Shown: positions 31,835-35,548 of the stretch, piece by piece
Position numbering within the stretch: the stretch's first letter is position 1
Layout: every line of letters begins with the position of its first letter
NCBI GenBank assembly: GCA_947631005.1
Contig: CANRJR010000021.1
Coordinates: 1-35,548, forward strand
DNA: 35,548 nt
Source of the DNA: an uncultured Clostridia bacterium
GTDB taxonomy: Bacteria; Bacillota; Clostridia; Christensenellales; Borkfalkiaceae
Direction of reading: 5' to 3'
Position numbers and translations under genes: made by a program
Notes under the pieces: model-generated
The model's input: the letters and a program-made list of their open reading frames with translations, nothing else
What the model was told of the DNA's origin: nothing
Databases searched by the model: none

Positions 31835-33184
31835 CTACCTCGCAAGCGTCTGCAACGACGCGATCAAATATTGTTTCAAAAACTGCGGTTCGACGATATC
31901 GTCGAGATAGCCGCCCTTGGCGGCGTGGAACGGATCGGCGTTCTCCTCGGCATACAGCGCGGCGAGCCGCCCGCGGTCGCCCTCATTGGGTTGAAATTCG
32001 ATCTGCGCACCCTGTTCGCTCTCGAAGAGCGCGATCTGCGACGTGGCAAGCGCGATCGTATAGTCGAATCCCGCCGATTTCGCCGCAAACAGCGCGTACC
32101 CGAGCCCGATCGCCTTGCCCGTGACGACCGCAAGTTTGACGTCTACCGCGTCGACGGCGCAAAGATAGTCTCCGATCTCCGCAAGCGTCGCGCTGTCCGC
32201 AACGCTCTCCTCGGGCGCAACGCCCGTGCAGTCGACAAATGTGATAAGCGGCAGGGAATAGGCGCAGGCGAACTCCGCGAAATTGCGGATCTTGCGCACA
32301 TTCTCCGCGTCGAGCGTGACCTTGTCGAAGATGACGGCGGCGACGGCGATCCCGCCCAAACGCCCCAACACCGTTTTCACTTCGGGATGGCTGTTTGCCC
32401 CCAGCTCGACGGCGTTTTCGAACAAACGGAACAACGATGCGGCGTCCGCTTTGGCGTTGAGCGACGGCGCGGGCGCGTTCAGCTCGGCGTCGATCACGGG
32501 GATCTTGATGAGGTCGCATACCGCAAGGATCTTGGACGCGGCGTCTTTGACGCCCGAAACCTGAACGGCGGGCAGAACGCTGTGTTTGAGCGCGCGATAT
32601 CCCCCCACTTCGGACGCTTTGAGATTCTTGCCCGCCTTCGCGGACACCACAAAGGGAGAATTGACGCAGAGCGACGCGTCCCCGTCGAACAGAATACAAT
32701 CGGCGAGCGCGGCGAGCGCGGCGGTCGAGCCGTACACCTCGCCTTCGAGCACGGCGAACTGCGGCACAACGCCTTTGAGACGGGTCGCCTTGTTGAGCAG
32801 CGCGCCGACCCCTTCGAGCACGTGCACACCTTCCCCGATCTGCACGCCGAACGAATGCAAGAGGTAGACGATGGGCGTCGCGCTCTTTTCGGCGGCGTTC
32901 ATTGCGGCGACGATCTTGGCGGTATTCGCCTTGGAAAGCCCGCCTTTGCAGACGGCGAAATTCTGTGCCACAATATAAAAAGGATACCCGCCGATGGTCG
33001 CGAATCCCGTCACCACGCCTTCGCCCTGCGTATCCTCGTCATAAAATGTATTTTTGGAGAAGCTGAACGCCGCGAGTTCGACGAAGCTGTCCTCGTCGGT
33101 GAGCGCGGCGATGTCTGCGCGGATCTCCGCGCCCGCGCCTTTGAGCGTCTCTCTCCTGCGTTTGAGTATTTGAATCCTGTCCAT
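31835..33184 (-). CDS. Divergent acyl-CoA-type carboxyltransferase subunit
   Basis: This 449-residue protein has the crotonase-fold carboxyltransferase architecture of PccB/MmdA/12S transcarboxylase but is shorter than the usual 510. The N-terminal oxyanion motif DSGGARIQEG is changed to HSFGVQIGEG, and the GPCAGGAVY motif is changed to LEGEVYGST. The C-terminal half is better preserved (LPLITFVDCTGVAPE, VVTGKAIGLGYALFA). It heads the decarboxylase cluster with its own promoter. The start is ATG 33184, with GGAGAG 7 bases upstream. It may use an unusual substrate, act as a structural partner, or be a lineage-specific functional variant. Substrate is unknown. Confidence 0.8.
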   Translation of the reverse strand: MDRIQILKRRRETLKGAGAEIRADIAALTDEDSFVELAAFSFSKNTFYDEDTQGEGVVTGFATIGGYPFYIVAQNFAVCKGGLSKANTAKIVAAMNAAEKSATPIVYLLHSFGVQIGEGVHVLEGVGALLNKATRLKGVVPQFAVLEGEVYGSTAALAALADCILFDGDASLCVNSPFVVSAKAGKNLKASEVGGYRALKHSVLPAVQVSGVKDAASKILAVCDLIKIPVIDAELNAPAPSLNAKADAASLFRLFENAVELGANSHPEVKTVLGRLGGIAVAAVIFDKVTLDAENVRKIRNFAEFACAYSLPLITFVDCTGVAPEESVADSATLAEIGDYLCAVDAVDVKLAVVTGKAIGLGYALFAAKSAGFDYTIALATSQIALFESEQGAQIEFQPNEGDRGRLAALYAEENADPFHAAKGGYLDDIVEPQFLKQYLIASLQTLAR

Positions 33185-33225
33185 AAATGATCTCTCCGAT
33201 AAAAATCCCAATTTCTACCGAATAC

Positions 33226-33254
33226 ATTATACACAAAACGCCGCGGAAATGCAA
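33226..33254 (-). promoter_or_regulatory. Promoter of the decarboxylase cluster
   Basis: On the minus strand there is TTGCAT (33254-33249), a 17-bp spacer and TATAAT (33231-33226). The leader is about 35 nt. No regulator gene is nearby. Confidence 0.78.
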
Positions 33255-33330
33255 GGGCTTGCGTACAAAAAATTTCTTGATTTTTCGGGCGTTTTGCGGC
33301 TTGCAATCTTTGTGACTTTTTTTCCTTTAT

Positions 33331-33358
33331 AAAAGAAAAATCGCCGCGGATGCGGCGA
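33331..33358 (-). terminator. Terminator of the VTT-domain gene
   Basis: On the minus strand TCGCCGC pairs with GCGGCGA around ATCC, followed by TTTTTCTTTT. It is a strong intrinsic terminator directly after the stop. Confidence 0.88.
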
Positions 33359-33363
33359 GACGT

Positions 33364-34392
33364 TCAATCTTTTCCGTCCTTTTTTTCTTCCCCCTTTTTC
33401 ACGCCTTTTTTGCGGAGCGATCCGTCGGGGTCGACGACCTGTATCGTAAACTCGTCCCCCGCCGTCTTATTCTCCACGCGGGTCTCGCGGTGGAAGATCT
33501 TTTCGAACCAATTCAAAATGGCGTCCGACTTCTTGTACAGAACGATGAACAGCACGGCGACCGCGACGATGAACACCCCCCAAATGAGAAGTCCCCACCA
33601 CGTATTAAAGGGTATGAGGGTGACGAAATAGCTCGTCGTGAAAATGGCGAGTACGCGCGAAATGAGAATGACGACGAGGAAATACCACGCCGACATCGAG
33701 GAGATCCCCGCCACAAAACAGAGTACGTCGTCGGGGAAAACGGGCAAGAGGAACATCGCCGTCAACAGCAACATATCCTTCCCCTTGATCTTTTTCAGCC
33801 ACTTGTCGAGCGTCTCTTTGCCGATCAGCCACGCCACGACGCGATAGCCCGCGTACCGCCCCACCAAAAAGGCGACGAACGAGCCGAGCACGATCCCGAT
33901 CAAGCTGTAAAGACTGCCGCGGAACGCGCCGAACAGTGCCGCGCCCGCCGCAACGGTAACGGTACTCGGGATCGGGAGCACGACGACCTGCAAAAACTGT
34001 AACAAAATAAAGACGAAACTCACCCACCTCCCCGAGCGTTCGAGGTATTCTTTGAGCGAATTTTCGTCGCGCATGATCTCGATGAAGCCCGTCCGCAGAA
34101 GCGCGAAGCCCACTGTCGCGAAAAAAAGCAGCATGAGATAGAGCGTGAGGATGAATTTCGAGACGACGGTTTTATGCAGAAAATAGCAACAGAGATCGGT
34201 GATCAGCATCGCCGCCAAGAGAACGCTTCCTCCCACGAGGGCGAGCATCCAGAGCGCGGGCGGCCATTCCGAACGAAAATAGCGGAGACAGAGCACGAGA
34301 AACACCTCGACGCCCGCCGTCGCCGCCGTCACAAAGAGGATATGCAAGACGCAGTACAATGTCTTGATTTTCGGATCTTCCGCTTCCGACAT
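33364..34392 (-). CDS. VTT-domain (TVP38/TMEM64, DedA-like) membrane protein
   Basis: This 342-residue polytopic membrane protein belongs to the TVP38/TMEM64/VTT group. Three to four helices (about 10-110) precede the VTT core: VVLPIPSTVTVAAGAALFGAF, GSFVAFLVGRYAG, then FLLPVFPDDVLCFVAGISSMS, which holds the conserved FPxD segment. Further helices follow, then a charged, lysine-rich cytoplasmic tail (about 290-342). Members are implicated in lipid scrambling or transport; no specific role can be read here. The start is ATG 34392 with only a weak AGG upstream, and no clear promoter was found. Confidence 0.85.
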   Translation of the reverse strand: MSEAEDPKIKTLYCVLHILFVTAATAGVEVFLVLCLRYFRSEWPPALWMLALVGGSVLLAAMLITDLCCYFLHKTVVSKFILTLYLMLLFFATVGFALLRTGFIEIMRDENSLKEYLERSGRWVSFVFILLQFLQVVVLPIPSTVTVAAGAALFGAFRGSLYSLIGIVLGSFVAFLVGRYAGYRVVAWLIGKETLDKWLKKIKGKDMLLLTAMFLLPVFPDDVLCFVAGISSMSAWYFLVVILISRVLAIFTTSYFVTLIPFNTWWGLLIWGVFIVAVAVLFIVLYKKSDAILNWFEKIFHRETRVENKTAGDEFTIQVVDPDGSLRKKGVKKGEEKKDGKD

Positions 34393-34444
34393 AATGTGCC
34401 TACATATCAGTATATACTTTCCGCAAACAATTTATAAGTGCACG

Positions 34445-34879
34445 CTACGATTTCGCGATCGCCGAACGGGCGAGCTCGTCGCAACGGTTGTTGAGCTCGT
34501 TGTCCGCATGCCCCTTTACCTTGTGAAAGACCACCTTGTGCTTTTTCACAAGTTCCAAAAGCCGCTTCCAAAGGTCGTCGTTGAGGACGGGCTTGTTGTC
34601 CGCCTTTTTCCAACCGCTCCTCTGCCACGCTTCGATCCAGCCCTTTTCGAATGCGTTGACCGTATATGCGGAATCGCTGAACACGTCGACCTCGCAGGGA
34701 TATTTGAGCTGTTCGAGCCCTGCCACCACGGCATAGAGCTCCATTCGGTTATTGGTCGTTTCGGCTTCCCCGCCCGAAAGTTCGCGGCGGTGCTCGCCGT
34801 ACAACAGCACGCATCCCCAGCCTCCCGCCCCGGGATTGCCCGAACACGCGCCGTCGGTATATAACGTCACTTTTTTCAT
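34445..34879 (-). CDS. rnhA: Ribonuclease HI
   Basis: RNase HI cuts the RNA strand of RNA-DNA hybrids. The catalytic acids are Asp9 (YTDGACSGNPG), Glu47 (NRMELYA), Asp69 (FSDSAYT) and Asp134 (RCDELA), with His124 in KGHADN. The full basic-protrusion loop is present (QRSGWKKADNKPVLN). The 144-residue length fits. The start ATG 34879 has an AGGT upstream; a frame 5 codons longer is less likely. It has its own perfect promoter and a leader of about 35 nt. Confidence 0.96.
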   Translation of the reverse strand: MKKVTLYTDGACSGNPGAGGWGCVLLYGEHRRELSGGEAETTNNRMELYAVVAGLEQLKYPCEVDVFSDSAYTVNAFEKGWIEAWQRSGWKKADNKPVLNDDLWKRLLELVKKHKVVFHKVKGHADNELNNRCDELARSAIAKS

Positions 34880-34920
34880 CGCTTGACCTGACAAAAGACG
34901 ACGCCCGTCGCCTAAACGGT

Positions 34921-34949
34921 ATTATATTCCAACATTCGGAATTTGTCAA
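34921..34949 (-). promoter_or_regulatory. rnhA promoter
   Basis: On the minus strand there is TTGACA (34949-34944), a 17-bp spacer and TATAAT (34926-34921), an exact consensus. It sits just after the stop of the upstream small gene. Confidence 0.88.
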
Positions 34950-34968
34950 GAGAATGAAAAAAATTGTA

Positions 34969-35289
34969 TCAAAGCCACGCGGCGAACAGCGGATTCGCCG
35001 CCCGCTCCTGCAAGAGCACGTCGAACGCGCCGCGCTCGTCCGTCCAGATCCACTGCATGCAATACTGCCCGAACCACTCGGTGTTCGACAGGTCGCGGTA
35101 CACCGCGCGGAAACGCTCCTCCGACCCGCTTTCGCCCGACGGCGCATACAGCACCGCGCCGTCCGCCTGCTCCTCCCGCGCACAACCGATCTCCGCAAAC
35201 GTGGCGTCGAGAATCGACCACATCGCTCCCAGATCGTAGATCCCCTCCGCGCGGACGCGCCCCTCGTCGAGCGCGATCAACATCTTCAT
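34969..35289 (-). CDS. Small protein of unknown function
   Basis: I do not recognise this 106-residue protein. It is soluble and acidic, with no signal peptide or membrane segment. It is rich in aromatic residues in the second half (EWFGQYCMQWIWTDERGAFDVLL) and looks like a compact alpha/beta domain. Start ATG 35289 has GGAGG 7 bases upstream and a perfect consensus promoter 26 bases before it, which strongly supports expression. It lies between tRNA-Trp and rnhA on the same strand. No terminator was seen between it and the rnhA promoter. Confidence 0.75.
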   Translation of the reverse strand: MKMLIALDEGRVRAEGIYDLGAMWSILDATFAEIGCAREEQADGAVLYAPSGESGSEERFRAVYRDLSNTEWFGQYCMQWIWTDERGAFDVLLQERAANPLFAAWL

Positions 35290-35315
35290 CCTTTCCCCTC
35301 CGAACTTACGTTTGT

Positions 35316-35344
35316 ATTATAGCGCAGATCGGACGGGCTGTCAA
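35316..35344 (-). promoter_or_regulatory. Promoter of the small unknown gene
   Basis: On the minus strand there is TTGACA (35344-35339), a 17-bp spacer and TATAAT (35321-35316), an exact consensus followed by a short leader with GGAGG. Confidence 0.88.
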
Positions 35345-35436
35345 CTAAAAACCGAACATTTTTTCGGAAATTTTTGCAAAAATCTCGCGCGCATACCATA
35401 ATATATATTTGATCTCGCGTGAGACCTTGCGGACAT

Positions 35437-35472
35437 GAAAAGCCCCCACCCGCGGCCACGGACAGGGACTTT
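35437..35472 (-). terminator. Terminator downstream of tRNA-Trp
   Basis: On the minus strand AAAGTCCC pairs with GGGGCTTT (one wobble) around a GC-rich inner stem with a small internal loop, ending in TTTTC. It begins next to the tRNA CCA end. Confidence 0.7.
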
Positions 35473-35546
35473 GGCAGGGGAGACGCGACTCGAACACGCA
35501 ACAGACGGTTTTGGAGACCGTTGCTCTACCATTGAACTACTCCCCT
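35472..35546 (-). tRNA. trnW: tRNA-Trp (anticodon CCA)
   Basis: A complete 75-nt cloverleaf including an encoded CCA end. The acceptor AGGGGAG/CUCCCCU is 7 bp. The D-arm is GUUC/GAGC, the anticodon stem ACGGU/ACCGU with loop CUCCAAA (anticodon CCA), and the T-arm GCGUG/CGCGU with loop UUCGAGU. The discriminator base is G, as usual for bacterial tRNA-Trp. Confidence 0.97.
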
Positions 35547-35548
35547 AC

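Noticed and set aside
1..35548. CRISPR arrays, rRNA genes, insertion sequences
   Set aside because: No regularly spaced direct repeats, no rRNA-like sequence and no transposase-like frame were seen on either strand.

Overview
The window looks like chromosomal core sequence from an anaerobic, GC-moderate member of the Clostridia (Firmicutes). The evidence is the gene content: an scpA-scpB-ytfI(DUF2953)-ytfJ-dac-rluB run, an IspH-ribosomal protein S1 fusion next to plsC and cmk, paired glgC/glgD, spoVG, and a sodium-pumping biotin decarboxylase cluster. No phage, insertion sequence or CRISPR array is visible. Promoters are unusually close to the sigma-A consensus: several are TTGACA-17 bp-TATAAT. 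Species cannot be assigned.

Layout. 1-4.9 kb (+ strand): M50 membrane protease, scpA, scpB, a DUF2953 protein, YtfJ/GerW, a D-Ala-D-Ala carboxypeptidase and an RluB-type pseudouridine synthase, closed by a bidirectional terminator. 4.96-8.2 kb: lexA (-) with its own SOS box, a divergent 54-residue cysteine-rich protein (+), then a tyrosine recombinase-hflX operon (-). 8.2-8.6 kb: a gene-free, AT-rich interval with a dif-like inverted repeat, nested complementary segments and a tandem palindrome. 8.6-18.8 kb (-): a complete glycogen operon glgB-glgC-glgD-glgA-glgP ending in an intracellular GH13 alpha-glucanase. 19.0-22.9 kb: murC (-), spoVG (+), csp (-), htpG (-). 23.0-27.1 kb (-): an AroH-Cmk fusion, plsC and ispH-rpsA. 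27.2-33.2 kb (-): a carboxyltransferase/OadG/biotin carrier/OadB/OadA cluster and a YhiN-type flavoprotein. 33.4-35.5 kb (-): a VTT-domain membrane protein, RNase HI, a small unknown protein and tRNA-Trp.

Most interesting point: the tyrosine recombinase resembles XerS, the single-protein chromosome-dimer resolvase of streptococci. About 115 bp upstream of its start lies a 16-6-16 bp inverted repeat with the geometry of a recombinase crossover site. Genes left of about 4.9 kb run rightward and nearly all genes to the right run leftward, the convergent arrangement expected at a replication terminus. This suggests a self-contained XerS/dif-type dimer-resolution locus. A third copy of the arm abuts the recombinase promoter, whose transcript is predicted to be nearly leaderless.

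Other points of interest: further leaderless-type promoters, a tight G-quadruplex motif upstream of glgB, a two-enzyme AroH-Cmk fusion, and a decarboxylase cluster that pairs a degenerate acyl-CoA-type carboxyltransferase with an OadA-type subunit, like a transcarboxylase joined to a sodium pump. All assignments come from reading the sequence; no database search was run.
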